62,960 bases of DNA from NCBI GenBank assembly GCA_035635575.1, contig DASQAV010000117.1, positions 1 through 62,960 of the forward strand. Reading direction: 5' to 3'. Positions 52,601-59,633 of this stretch are shown here, in pieces. The position numbers and the translations under genes are program-made. The DNA comes from WS-7 sp035635575. GTDB lineage: Bacteria; Eisenbacteria; RBG-16-71-46; SZUA-252. Numbering within the stretch: position 1 is the first letter of the stretch; the number at the start of each line of letters is the position of its first letter. Below the pieces are notes generated by a model. It was not told the origin of the DNA. It ran no database searches and saw only the letters and a list, made by a program, of their open reading frames with translations.

Positions 52601-53088
52601 CTGCCGGCGCCCGCGCCGTGCACCCCACCGGCGAGCATGCCGCCCATCTCGAGGATCAGGAGCGGAAGGACGAGCGCCGCCGAGGCCGCGAGGCGCCGCG
52701 ACATGTCCCGCAGCTCATGGTCATCCTCCACCTCGCCGCCCATCGGCTCGAGTGCCATGCCGCAGATCGGGCACGAGCCTGGCCGGTCGCGCACGATCTG
52801 AGGATGCATGGGGCAGGTCCAGGTGGTCGCGTGCGGTCGAGCCGGGAGTTCCCTACGGGGCGCGTGATGGGGATGAGACTCGAGAGAATGTCCCTGCCCC
52901 GGAGATTGCCCGAGGTAGCGCTCCGGAGCCGCACGGAATTTCGATGCACAACCCGCGCTGCAAAAATAGTACGTCCGGCCACCATGGACTGCGCGATGCG
53001 TGGAATCGGAGCGGACGCGCATGCCGCAGACGACGTCGCGGGACTCCACCGGAGGTGCCAGGACGTCCGGTCTGGAATCGAGAGTCAT
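49621..53088 (-). CDS. copA: CopA-like copper P-type ATPase fused to RND periplasmic adaptor
   Basis: One frame of 1155 residues from the ATG at 53086-53088 (AGGGAGAC just upstream). Residues 18-60 are a YHS/TRASH metal domain (VVCGMRV, YYFCSAGC). About 88-112 is a heavy-metal-binding segment (CPMHPQIV, GSCPICGMALEPM). About 130-785 is a P1B ATPase: CPC at 432-434, phosphorylated Asp476 in DKTGT, GDGIND, and the Cu+-type FFYN and MSLSS helices. The usual CopA end NALRLNR is followed without a stop by PALLPIVLAACSLLGC (Cys809), a lipoprotein signal, and a complete adaptor of 347 residues: QVGGTVTSVAFREGDHV, a coiled-coil hairpin and YAAIRAPIAGRSG. The RND gene overlaps its stop. No HMA (CXXC) domain is present. 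Confidence 0.93.
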   Translation of the reverse strand: MTLDSRPDVLAPPVESRDVVCGMRVRSDSTHRAVHGGRTYYFCSAGCASKFRAAPERYLGQSPGQGHSLESHPHHAPRRELPARPHATTWTCPMHPQIVRDRPGSCPICGMALEPMGGEVEDDHELRDMSRRLAASAALVLPLLILEMGGMLAGGVHGAGAGRRAWLLFLLATPVCTWGAWPFYIRAVESIRNRSLNMFTLIGLGVFTSYTLSALAVLAPGIFPASFRGPSGEVPDYFEASGVIVALVLLGQVLELRARRRTRGAIRMLLGLNPASAHRLGADGSEVEVPLGEIQVGDRLRVRPGEKIPVDGVVLEGVSTVDESMVSGESLPVEKMPGARVVGGTLNQTGSFVMRAERVGSDTLLARIVMMVGQAQRTRAPIQRLADRVSAIFVPVVVAIAVITFATWALAGPDPRLANAVVNTIAVLIIACPCALGLATPMSIMVATGRAARMGVLFRNAEAIEAMRQVDMLLVDKTGTLTLGRPKLVRVLPVAPFQESELLRLTAAVERGSSHPFGEAIVTGAEERGILPDASEGFQSLTGKGVRGIVSGRKVVVGTPALLSEERADVTSLGSQEAALRAEGQSVLFVAVDGALAGLLSVADPIKPGASQALEALRASGIRVIMVTGDGRATAFAVARRLGIEEVHAEVLPEEKVELVKRLEGEGHVVAMAGDGINDAPALAQASVGIAMGTGTDIAIESAAITLVKGDLDGILRARRLSQATVSNIRQNLFFAFFYNTIGVPIAAGTLYPVFGILLSPMIAAAAMSLSSVSVIVNALRLNRIPIGAARAVPALLPIVLAACSLLGCAKQGATRATRVAVTLGRVETRDVPFALSASGSVEAIRSASVGSQVGGTVTSVAFREGDHVRQGQILIQLDARPFRQACDQALATLARDRALAEAAQNDAERSRVLHEQNILSQAEWDQSRTAAEAAAATVRSDSAAATNARLNLDYAAIRAPIAGRSGRLMVHEGDYVKASTSDPLVTIIQPHPIRVSFRIPERDVPLLQRYRGQNPQIWVQPDSGRAPLLGRLAFVDNAIDAASGTLLVKGEFPNPDGRLVPGQFVDVRLVLYVAPRATVVPVQAVSTGQQGSYVYVMNADSTVSPRPIEVERTVEDVAVVTHGLKPGEPVVTDGQMRLSPGAKIAVRRAAGAPG

Positions 53089-53251
53089 GTCTCCCTGGGG
53101 ATTCCCTGCGGTTCCCGGGATTCCGCGGTCCACGGGACCGCGTTCCCGGTGGGTCGGATGGGAGAACGATTCTCCCGAACCACGACGGCATGGGGACTGT
53201 ACCGGAACGGGAACGCGAACAGGAGGGCGATTGCGACGCCGCGCAGGCCGA

Positions 53252-54796
53252 TCAAGCGGCACCCTCGAGACTCCTCGCGTGGATCGCGCGAACGGTCTCG
53301 ATGGTGTCCGCCTGCTCGGCCGTCTTGTCCTCGCGGTAGCGTTTGACGCGCGCGAAGCGGAGAGCCAGCCCCGCCGGGTAGTGCGGGCTCTCCTGGACGT
53401 CGCCGAACGCCACCTCCACGACGATCTCCGGGCGGAGGTGCACCGTGTACCCGTCCGTCGCCACCGCGATCTCCTGGAATCGCTTCGTCTGCCACTCGAG
53501 CATGGCGTCGGTCATCCCCTTGAAGGTCTTCCCCAGCATGACGAATGCACCGGAGATGGGGTCCCGGGCCCCGAGATGGATGTTGCTGAGCTTGCCGCTC
53601 CGCCTGCCGTGGCCCCAATCGGCGGCCAGCACCACGAGATCGAGCGTGTGCCAGGGCTTGATCTTGAGCCAGGTGAATCCGCGGCGTCCCGCCTCGTAGG
53701 GGGCCGCGACCGACTTCACCATGATTCCCTCGTGGCCGCGCGCGAGCGATTCCTGGAGGAACGCTTCCGCCTCCGCCGGGTCCGTTGCCCCGCGCCTTGG
53801 AATCGTGAGCCCGGTTGCTGCGGCGCTCAGGGCATCGATGCGCTCGCGCGCGGGAGCGTCGATCAGATCGCGGCCGTCCAGATGGAGGAGATCGAAGAAG
53901 AAGGGGGTGAGCGGGATCTCGGAGCGGAGCCCCTCGACGTCGAGCTTTCGGCCGAAGCGGCGCATCGTCAGCTGGAAGGGCATCGGCCGCCCGTCCGGCC
54001 GCAAGGCGATCACCTCGCCGTCCAGGATCATCTCGCGCGCGGGGAGCTGGGCTACCGCCTGCACGATCTCGGGGACCGCCACGGTGACGTCGTTCAGGAG
54101 GCGCGAGTAGACCCGCACGTCGCTCCCGGACTTGTGGACCTGCACGCGCGCGCCGTCGATCTTGTACTCCAGCGCGGCTTCGCCGAGGCGCTCGAGCGCC
54201 TCCTCCAGATCCTCTCCCGGCTGGGCGAGCATGGGCTGGAGCGGCCGGAAGAGCTGGAGCCGGAATCGCGAAAGACCCGCGCGCCCTTCCGTGAGCGCGG
54301 CATGGGCCACGGCGCCCGAGTCGCCCGAGACCATCAGGGCGCGCCGGATCTCCGAGACCGGAATCTCCGTCGCCTTGGCGAGCGCCTCTTCCATGAGGCC
54401 GGCCAGCGCTCCCTGGCGCAGCTCGCCGAGCACGAGGCGGATCAGAAAATCCGCTTCCTCCTCCGTCGCCCGCTCCAGCAGGGAGGCGAAGAGCCGTGGA
54501 CGCATAGCACCCGAACCCGGACCCGAGACCGATGCGATCCTGCCCAGGGTCTCGTCCACGTCCAGGACCGAGAGGCTTGGGGCCGATGCGCGCGGAACGC
54601 GCGCCGCGCCGTGGACGCCCGCGCCGCCCAGGCCCAGACGCGCCTGCCGCGGCCCGCCCGAGAGAAACGCGACCGCCGCTCCCACCTCGCCGGGCTCGAG
54701 CCGGCGCAAGAGCCCGGCCAGAAGCGCCGTCTTCTCCGTGCGCGAGCGGGTCTTGGCGATGCGACCCGACGTGGAAGCCACCTCCGAGAATCGCAC
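53252..54796 (-). CDS. ATP-dependent DNA ligase
   Basis: 514 residues from a GTG at 54794-54796 with GAGGAG four bases before it. It has three domains: an N-terminal DNA-binding domain (about 1-180), an adenylation domain with the AMP-accepting Lys in EYKIDGARVQVHK, EMILDGEVIA, PFFFDLLHL, EGIMVKS and TWLKIKP, and an OB-fold (LGKTFKGMTD to VEVAFGDVQESPHY). Length and layout match the archaeal and mycobacterial LigB type, not the smaller periplasmic or NHEJ (LigD) types. Bacteria rely on NAD-dependent LigA for replication, so this is probably a repair ligase. The IMPDH-like gene ends seven bases upstream, so the two share a transcript. No Ku or polymerase/nuclease partner is nearby. Confidence 0.94.
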   Translation of the reverse strand: MRFSEVASTSGRIAKTRSRTEKTALLAGLLRRLEPGEVGAAVAFLSGGPRQARLGLGGAGVHGAARVPRASAPSLSVLDVDETLGRIASVSGPGSGAMRPRLFASLLERATEEEADFLIRLVLGELRQGALAGLMEEALAKATEIPVSEIRRALMVSGDSGAVAHAALTEGRAGLSRFRLQLFRPLQPMLAQPGEDLEEALERLGEAALEYKIDGARVQVHKSGSDVRVYSRLLNDVTVAVPEIVQAVAQLPAREMILDGEVIALRPDGRPMPFQLTMRRFGRKLDVEGLRSEIPLTPFFFDLLHLDGRDLIDAPARERIDALSAAATGLTIPRRGATDPAEAEAFLQESLARGHEGIMVKSVAAPYEAGRRGFTWLKIKPWHTLDLVVLAADWGHGRRSGKLSNIHLGARDPISGAFVMLGKTFKGMTDAMLEWQTKRFQEIAVATDGYTVHLRPEIVVEVAFGDVQESPHYPAGLALRFARVKRYREDKTAEQADTIETVRAIHARSLEGAA

Positions 54797-54803
54797 GATC
54801 TCC

Positions 54804-55595
54804 TCAGCGCTCGAAGGATTCCTGGCGGGAGGCTGCGGAGAGACGGATCAGGAAGGAGGCGGGATCCGCGAGCACCTTGGCGCGCACCACGGCGAGGGAG
54901 CTCTCGCCGCCGTAGCTGACCGCCGAGCGAAGATGTCCGCGCATTCGCTGCAGCACGTCGCGCACGCTTCCGTGATAGGGCACCTGGACCTCCTGCCCCT
55001 CCGCGGGCGTCTCGAGCGCCAACTCCATGCTCTCGGGATCGGCGTCGTCGTAGAGCGCTTCGAAGACCGCCTGGGGCGAGGTCATGCCGCGGTAGATCTT
55101 CCGCTTCTCCCCCGTCGCCGGGTCCACGATCACCGTTCCCGGCGCCTCGTCCGTTCCGGAGAGGAGGCTTCCCAGCATCACGGAAGAGGCTCCGCAGATG
55201 AGGGCCAGGAACAGGTCCTTGTCGTTGTGGACGCCTCCGTCCGCGATGATCGGAATGGACGCGCCGACGGCGCTCCATGCCTCGTGCACCGCCTGGAGCT
55301 GCGGCACGCCCGCAGCGGTCTCGACGCGCGTGCGGCAGCCGCGGCCCGGACCGATGCCCACCTTCGACATTCCCCGATGGATGACTCCCAGCCCTCCCTC
55401 GAGAGCCAGGACGCGCGCCATGCGCGACTCGGTCACGCTGTCCATGTTGGCGGGCAGGATCGGCAGCTCGAGCGTGATCCCTCGCGTGCCCTGCGTCGTG
55501 AGGCGAACCTCGGAGCGGGAGGCCGCGGTTCCCTTCTGGGGGCGGAACAGAAAATCGTCGTACGTGCGCCCGGAGAAGAGCTCTTCGTCCTTCAC
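54804..55595 (-). CDS. IMP dehydrogenase/GMP reductase-like protein, internally deleted
   Basis: 263 residues from a GTG at 55593-55595 with GAGGAGG six bases upstream. The N-terminus is IMPDH-like (TYDDFLFRPQ, LPILPANMDSVTE, MARVLALEGGLGVIHRG). It then jumps directly to KVGIGPGRGCRTRV, the catalytic-Cys loop (Cys87), and continues with ADGG, GASSVMLGSLLSGTDEAPG, KIYRGMTS, VPYHGSVRDVLQ and HLRSAVSYGG. Both CBS domains and about 80-90 residues of the barrel that normally lie between HR and KVGIGPG, including the NAD-site strands, are absent. The join is in frame and the rest is well kept. It may be a non-dehydrogenase derivative or a young in-frame deletion. Co-transcribed with the DNA ligase. 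Confidence 0.8.
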   Translation of the reverse strand: MKDEELFSGRTYDDFLFRPQKGTAASRSEVRLTTQGTRGITLELPILPANMDSVTESRMARVLALEGGLGVIHRGMSKVGIGPGRGCRTRVETAAGVPQLQAVHEAWSAVGASIPIIADGGVHNDKDLFLALICGASSVMLGSLLSGTDEAPGTVIVDPATGEKRKIYRGMTSPQAVFEALYDDADPESMELALETPAEGQEVQVPYHGSVRDVLQRMRGHLRSAVSYGGESSLAVVRAKVLADPASFLIRLSAASRQESFER

Positions 55596-55823
55596 CCATC
55601 CCTCCTCTGAATTCAGCGGCCGTTCACCGCAGCAAGAATTACAAACCCAACCCCGCGGCGGCCATGACGCGCGTCCCAACTGCCGCGACCGTACCGGCAT
55701 CCAGAGCGACGAAGCCCGGCACGCGTGATGCTTGAGCCCCCGTCAGGGTCTCACTCATGGAGGATACCTATGTTCCGGCATGCACGGGAGCGCTAGCCTT
55801 TCTACAAACTGGCGCGGATCGTC

Positions 55824-57239
55824 TCAGTAAGAGGCGGTAGGAAGCTCGAGCACGATGGCGAGTCCCCCGGACGGGCTCGTCCTGGCCGTGGCAGTTCCGC
55901 CGTGCCGCTCCACGATCTCCCGCACGATCGAAAGCCCCAGCCCCGAGCCGCCCTGACCCTCGTCACTTCCCGTGCTCGAAGACGAGGAGCCCCGATAGAA
56001 GCGGCCGAACACCAGCGAGAGCTCCTCCGGCGGAATTCCTGGACCGTCATCGCTCACCACGAGACGGTGCATCGTCCCGGCAGCGGGCTCCAGCGTGACC
56101 TCGACGTGGCCGCCGGCATGGACGTAGCGAAGCGCGTTGACGAGCAGGTTCTCCAGCGCCTGCTCCATGCGCCGGCCGTCCGCGTCGATCCAGGCCTCCG
56201 GACCTCGCTCGTGCCAGAGGAGCGTCAGGCCCGCTTTTCGAAAGCGCGGCTGAAAGCGCTCGATCGTGTTGCGGCCCAGCGCCGCCCAGTCGAGGCGCTC
56301 CTTGTGGAGGGGCGCCGCGCCCGCCTCGAGGCGCGCCAGCTCGAACAGATCACGGATGAGCAGATCCATGCGCCGCGACTCGTCCAAGAGACCGCGCACG
56401 TACTTCGTGCGCTCCTCCGGCGAGACCGGAACGCCGGGATCCAGGAGCGTCTCCGCGTATCCGCGGATGGACGTGAGCGGCGTGGCCAGCTCGTGCGTGA
56501 TGTCCGCGAAGAGCTGCCGGCGCTGGAGCTCCGTCTCGTGAAGCTCGCTTCGCGCCGAGGCGAGCCGATCGGTCATGCGGTCGAGCTGCTCCGCGAGACG
56601 GCCGATCTCATCGCCGCTCTTGTCCGCGATCCGGACCGAGAGGTCCCCTTCGGCGACGCGCGACGCGAGCACCTCCATCGCGCGAAGGCGCCGCACGAGA
56701 AGCCGCATGAGCACGAGTCCGGCGAACGCCGATGCCGCGATCGCGACCGGGAAGAGAAAGAGCGCCTCGCGCGGCTCCTCCAGGAACCCCATCGCGCCGC
56801 GCGGACGCATCCGCCGGACGACGAGAATCTCACCGGCGGGGCGCCCCCCGCGAACCACGTCGTGGCGCGCCAGTGTCTCGATGCGGCCCCGGTCGCCGCG
56901 GTCGCGAGAGCCGGGCGGAAGCCCCAGGGAGCGCCCCGGCGGCGAGGTGGTCACCGTGCCGTCCGAGGCGCGGAAGAGGATCCACGCGGGGCGGACCGGC
57001 TCGCGGTAGCGGGCGAGCAGGGTGTCCAGCTCCGCGGCCTTGGGCATGCTCGGCGCCGACGCGAGCGCGGAGGATAGGGCGGTGGCCGCGAGCTCCGCGC
57101 GCGCCTTCGCCTCCCGGAGTTCGAGAGGGTGAAGCACCGCGGAAGCCACGAGCGCCTGCAGCAGCGTCCCGATGATGGCGGTCAGGAGAAAGATCGCCGC
57201 GACGGTCCAGAAGAGGCTTCGCTTGTGGGGAGGGCTCAT
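55824..57239 (-). CDS. Sensor histidine kinase (HAMP-HisKA-HATPase)
   Basis: 471 residues from the ATG at 57237-57239, which overlaps the regulator stop by four bases. Membrane helix 1 is LFWTVAAIFLLTAIIGTLLQALVAS, followed by a periplasmic loop of about 140 residues. Membrane helix 2 is LFLFPVAIAASAFAGLVLMRLL. HAMP spans about 200-255. HisKA has His249 (ADITHELATPLTSI). HATPase has NLLVNALRYV, SDDGPGIP, FGRFYRG, a Ser/Gly-rich lid (SSSSSTGSDEGQGGSG) and LGLSIVREIVERHGG. BaeS-like in layout. It faces the divergent TolC-MacA-MacB operon through its regulator, so it probably controls efflux. Confidence 0.93.
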   Translation of the reverse strand: MSPPHKRSLFWTVAAIFLLTAIIGTLLQALVASAVLHPLELREAKARAELAATALSSALASAPSMPKAAELDTLLARYREPVRPAWILFRASDGTVTTSPPGRSLGLPPGSRDRGDRGRIETLARHDVVRGGRPAGEILVVRRMRPRGAMGFLEEPREALFLFPVAIAASAFAGLVLMRLLVRRLRAMEVLASRVAEGDLSVRIADKSGDEIGRLAEQLDRMTDRLASARSELHETELQRRQLFADITHELATPLTSIRGYAETLLDPGVPVSPEERTKYVRGLLDESRRMDLLIRDLFELARLEAGAAPLHKERLDWAALGRNTIERFQPRFRKAGLTLLWHERGPEAWIDADGRRMEQALENLLVNALRYVHAGGHVEVTLEPAAGTMHRLVVSDDGPGIPPEELSLVFGRFYRGSSSSSTGSDEGQGGSGLGLSIVREIVERHGGTATARTSPSGGLAIVLELPTASY

Positions 57240-57919
57240 GCGGTCTCGGCGAACCGGTAGCCCGCTCCCCAGACGGTCTGGAGATAGCGCGGGTTCGAAG
57301 GATCCTTCTCCAGCTTGCGGCGCACGCGGCTGATCAGGCTGTCGATCGAGCGGTCGTCCACGACGCGATCGGTCCCCCACACCTGCTCCATCAGCGCCTC
57401 GCGGCTGAATACACGCCCGGCTCGCGACGCCAGGAAATAGAGAACGTCGAACTCGAGCGTGGTGAGCGGGACGGCGGATCCGTCGCGCTCGAGCGACCGA
57501 CGGCCCGGATCGATGCGCAGCGCCCCGAATTCGAGAATGCGCTCGGTGACGGTGCCGGTCGAGCGCCGCAGGAGCGCGCGCACGCGCGCGGTGAGCTCGG
57601 CGGTGCTGAAGGGCTTCGTGATGTAGTCGTCCGCGCCCAGCTCGAGACCGAGCAGCTTGTCGCTCTCTCCCGAGCGGGCCGTGACCATGAGGATGGGAAC
57701 GTCGCTCTCCTTCCGGATGCGGCGCGTCACCTCGAGCCCGTCCATTCCGGGGAGCCCGAGATCGAGCACGACCAGCGCGGGCTTGAGCTTCGCGAAATCG
57801 GCCAGCGCGCGGCCGCCGTCCGGCGACCGGTGGCACTCGTACCCGACCGCATCGAGATTCTTCGAGATCAGATCCGCGATCCGCGCATCATCCTCGACGA
57901 CGAGAATTCGCTGGGTCAC
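57236..57919 (-). CDS. OmpR/PhoB-family response regulator
   Basis: 227 residues from a GTG at 57917-57919, chosen because AGGGAGGGAAGG lies directly upstream and the receiver begins at once (VTQRILVVEDDARIADL); an ATG at 58001-58003 would add 28 unlikely residues. Phosphoacceptor Asp lies in LVVLDLGLPGMDG; T/K switch residues in VTARSG and ITKPF. The winged helix has LTTLEFDVLYFL, FSREALMEQVW, SIDSLISRVRRKLE and LQTVWGAGYRF. It overlaps the kinase gene by four bases and is divergent from the MacAB-like efflux operon, which it may regulate through inverted repeats in the intervening DNA. Confidence 0.94.
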   Translation of the reverse strand: MTQRILVVEDDARIADLISKNLDAVGYECHRSPDGGRALADFAKLKPALVVLDLGLPGMDGLEVTRRIRKESDVPILMVTARSGESDKLLGLELGADDYITKPFSTAELTARVRALLRRSTGTVTERILEFGALRIDPGRRSLERDGSAVPLTTLEFDVLYFLASRAGRVFSREALMEQVWGTDRVVDDRSIDSLISRVRRKLEKDPSNPRYLQTVWGAGYRFAETA

Positions 57920-58250
57920 GCCTTCCCTCCCTGTGTCGATCCCGTGCTCCCGGAGCGGTTCCTGGACCAAGTGCTTCGCTTGAATCTTCTCGGGTGCATT
58001 CACACCTTATGGTACGCGGGATGTTTTGCAGAGATGTGGCATCCGCGTCCCTCTGTGTGGCAATAGCTTCCGGCCAAAAAGGGCCCCGGCCGAAAGCGGC
58101 GAGAATTGCCAACCACCCGCCACATCTCTGCCATGACCTTCGGCGTATCTTACTCGTGATGAGGGGCGTTTCCGTGCCAAGGGATTGGAGCGGCTCACAG
58201 CCGTTCCGGGCGCCACGTGTCGTATCTGCTTCGGATCCAAGGAGGTTTCC
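57920..58250. other. Divergent control region between two-component and efflux operons
   Basis: About 330 bases with no protein gene. It holds a perfect 13-base inverted repeat (58028-58040 with 58119-58131) and two smaller complementary pairs nested inside it (listed separately). Promoters for both operons must lie here; I cannot assign hexamers with confidence. Confidence 0.55.
58028..58131. promoter_or_regulatory. Nested inverted repeats upstream of efflux operon
   Basis: GCAGAGATGTGGC (58028-58040) is the exact reverse complement of GCCACATCTCTGC (58119-58131). Inside, GGCAAT (58059-58064) pairs with ATTGCC (58105-58110), and CTTCCGGCC (58067-58075) pairs with GGCCGAAAG (58088-58096) at eight of nine positions. 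The centres nearly coincide (about 58,080-58,085). They could be operator sites for the OmpR-type regulator or a folded leader RNA. Confidence 0.5.
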
Positions 58251-58319
58251 ATGTTTCGTCAGTATCGGATCGGCTCCTCGCGTGAAATCAAGCGCACCTA
58301 CAGGAGGGTGAGCACGTGA
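58251..58319 (+). CDS. 22-codon leader peptide coupled to efflux operon
   Basis: A short frame begins with ATG at 58251, five bases after a near-perfect AAGGAGG, and encodes 22 residues, rich in Arg (MFRQYRIGSSREIKR and on to RRVST). Its TGA (58317-58319) overlaps the GTG start of the TolC-like gene (58316) in a GTGA junction. The TolC-like gene's own AGGAGG lies inside this frame. The arrangement indicates translational coupling or attenuation. Expression is inferred from the ribosome site and overlap only. Confidence 0.5.
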   Translation: MFRQYRIGSSREIKRTYRRVST

Positions 58320-59632
58320 AGGTGTGGGGTACACGCTTCGTTCTCGTCGTGACGCTGATCGCTGCGAGCGCCGGGCCCATCCCGGCGCTCGCGCAGCGGG
58401 CCATCACGCTCCAGGAGGCGGTCGCGATGGCACGGAAGAACGCGCTGGTGGTGATCCAGGCGCAGGGACAGGCCAGGACGAGCGCCGCAGCGGTGCGAAG
58501 CGCGTACGGGGCATTTCTCCCCAATGTGAGTCTCAGCGTGGGCGCGACGCGCCAGTTCGCCTCGGGTTCCCGCACGCGGGTGGAAAACGGGCAAATCATC
58601 ACCCTGCCCAGCGACCCCTGGTCCTCCAACGCCGGGCTGTCGGCCAACGTCGATCTCTTCACCGGGGGCCAGCGGTTCTTCGACCTGCGACAGGCGCGCG
58701 CGCGGGGCACCGCGGCCCAAGTCAACGAGACGGCCCAGCAGTGGAACGCGACGCTGGCGGCGGAGCAGCAGTACTTCAACGTGCTCGCCGCCCGCGAGTC
58801 TCAGGCCGCCGCCGCGGCCCAGCTCGACCAGGCGGAGCTTCAGCGCAAGACCGCCATCGCGCGGGTCCTGGCGCGCGCCGCCACGCGCTCCGATTCGCTC
58901 CGGGCGGAGATCCAGTTCCGCACGGCCCAGCTCGCCATCACCGACGCGCGGAACGCGCTGGAGACCGCCAACGCGGCGTTGACCCGCACGATCGGGTCGC
59001 CGGAGCCCGTCACCGCGGCGTCCGACACCGGAGAGCGTCCGGGGCTCGTCCTGGATGACGCCTCGCTGCGCCAGCTCGCGCAGAACGGCCCCGCGGTCCA
59101 GCAATCGAAGGCACTGCTCGACGCGGCGAAGGCGGCGCGGCGCAGCGCCTGGACCGACTATCTTCCTTCCCTTTCGGCCAGCTACTCGCGCAGCGGGAGC
59201 GGGAGCGGAACCGCTCCCGAGCTCGCATCGAGCGACTTCTCCTATTCGGGATCGCTCCGGTTCACGGCCTCGCTTCCCCTCTTCAACCAGTTCCAGCGCG
59301 AGCAGCGCCTCACGCAGGCCAAGGTGGACCAGGAGAACGCCGAGGCCACGCTCCGCGACGCGCGCCTCGGGGCGACCGAGGACGCGACCACGCAGCTCGG
59401 CGCCTTCCGCTCCGCCGAGGAGCGCGTGACCTCGCTCAGCGCTTCCCTGGACGCCGCCGAGGAGGACCTGCGCGTTCAGCAGCAACGCTACGCCGTGGGA
59501 GCCTCCACGCTGCTCGACGTCCTCACATCCCAGACGCAGCTCAATCAAGCCCGCAGTGACCTGATCCGCGCACGGTACGACCTTCGCGTCGCGAAGGCCC
59601 GGCTCGAGGCGCTCGTGGGCAGGGAGCTCTGA
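58316..59632 (+). CDS. TolC-family outer-membrane efflux factor
   Basis: 438 residues from a GTG at 58316 (AGGAGG eight bases upstream). Signal peptide of about 26 (FVLVVTLIAASAGPIPALA-Q). Two OEP halves of long helices follow: ITLQEAVAMARKNALVVIQAQGQ and VQQSKALLDAAKAARRSAWTDYLPSLSASYS. The ending YAVGASTLLDVLTSQTQLNQARSDLIRARYDLRVAKARLEAL is the classic OEP C-terminus. It starts a three-gene plus-strand operon with the MacA-like adaptor (one-base gap) and MacB-type permease, and forms the outer-membrane exit duct. Confidence 0.93.
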   Translation: MKVWGTRFVLVVTLIAASAGPIPALAQRAITLQEAVAMARKNALVVIQAQGQARTSAAAVRSAYGAFLPNVSLSVGATRQFASGSRTRVENGQIITLPSDPWSSNAGLSANVDLFTGGQRFFDLRQARARGTAAQVNETAQQWNATLAAEQQYFNVLAARESQAAAAAQLDQAELQRKTAIARVLARAATRSDSLRAEIQFRTAQLAITDARNALETANAALTRTIGSPEPVTAASDTGERPGLVLDDASLRQLAQNGPAVQQSKALLDAAKAARRSAWTDYLPSLSASYSRSGSGSGTAPELASSDFSYSGSLRFTASLPLFNQFQREQRLTQAKVDQENAEATLRDARLGATEDATTQLGAFRSAEERVTSLSASLDAAEEDLRVQQQRYAVGASTLLDVLTSQTQLNQARSDLIRARYDLRVAKARLEALVGREL

Positions 59633-59633
59633 C

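Noticed and set aside
55770..55796. Eight-codon frame with GGAGG upstream (MFRHARER)
   Set aside because: It resembles the leader at 58,251, but no plus-strand gene follows it, only the 3' end of a minus-strand kinase, so there is nothing for it to control.
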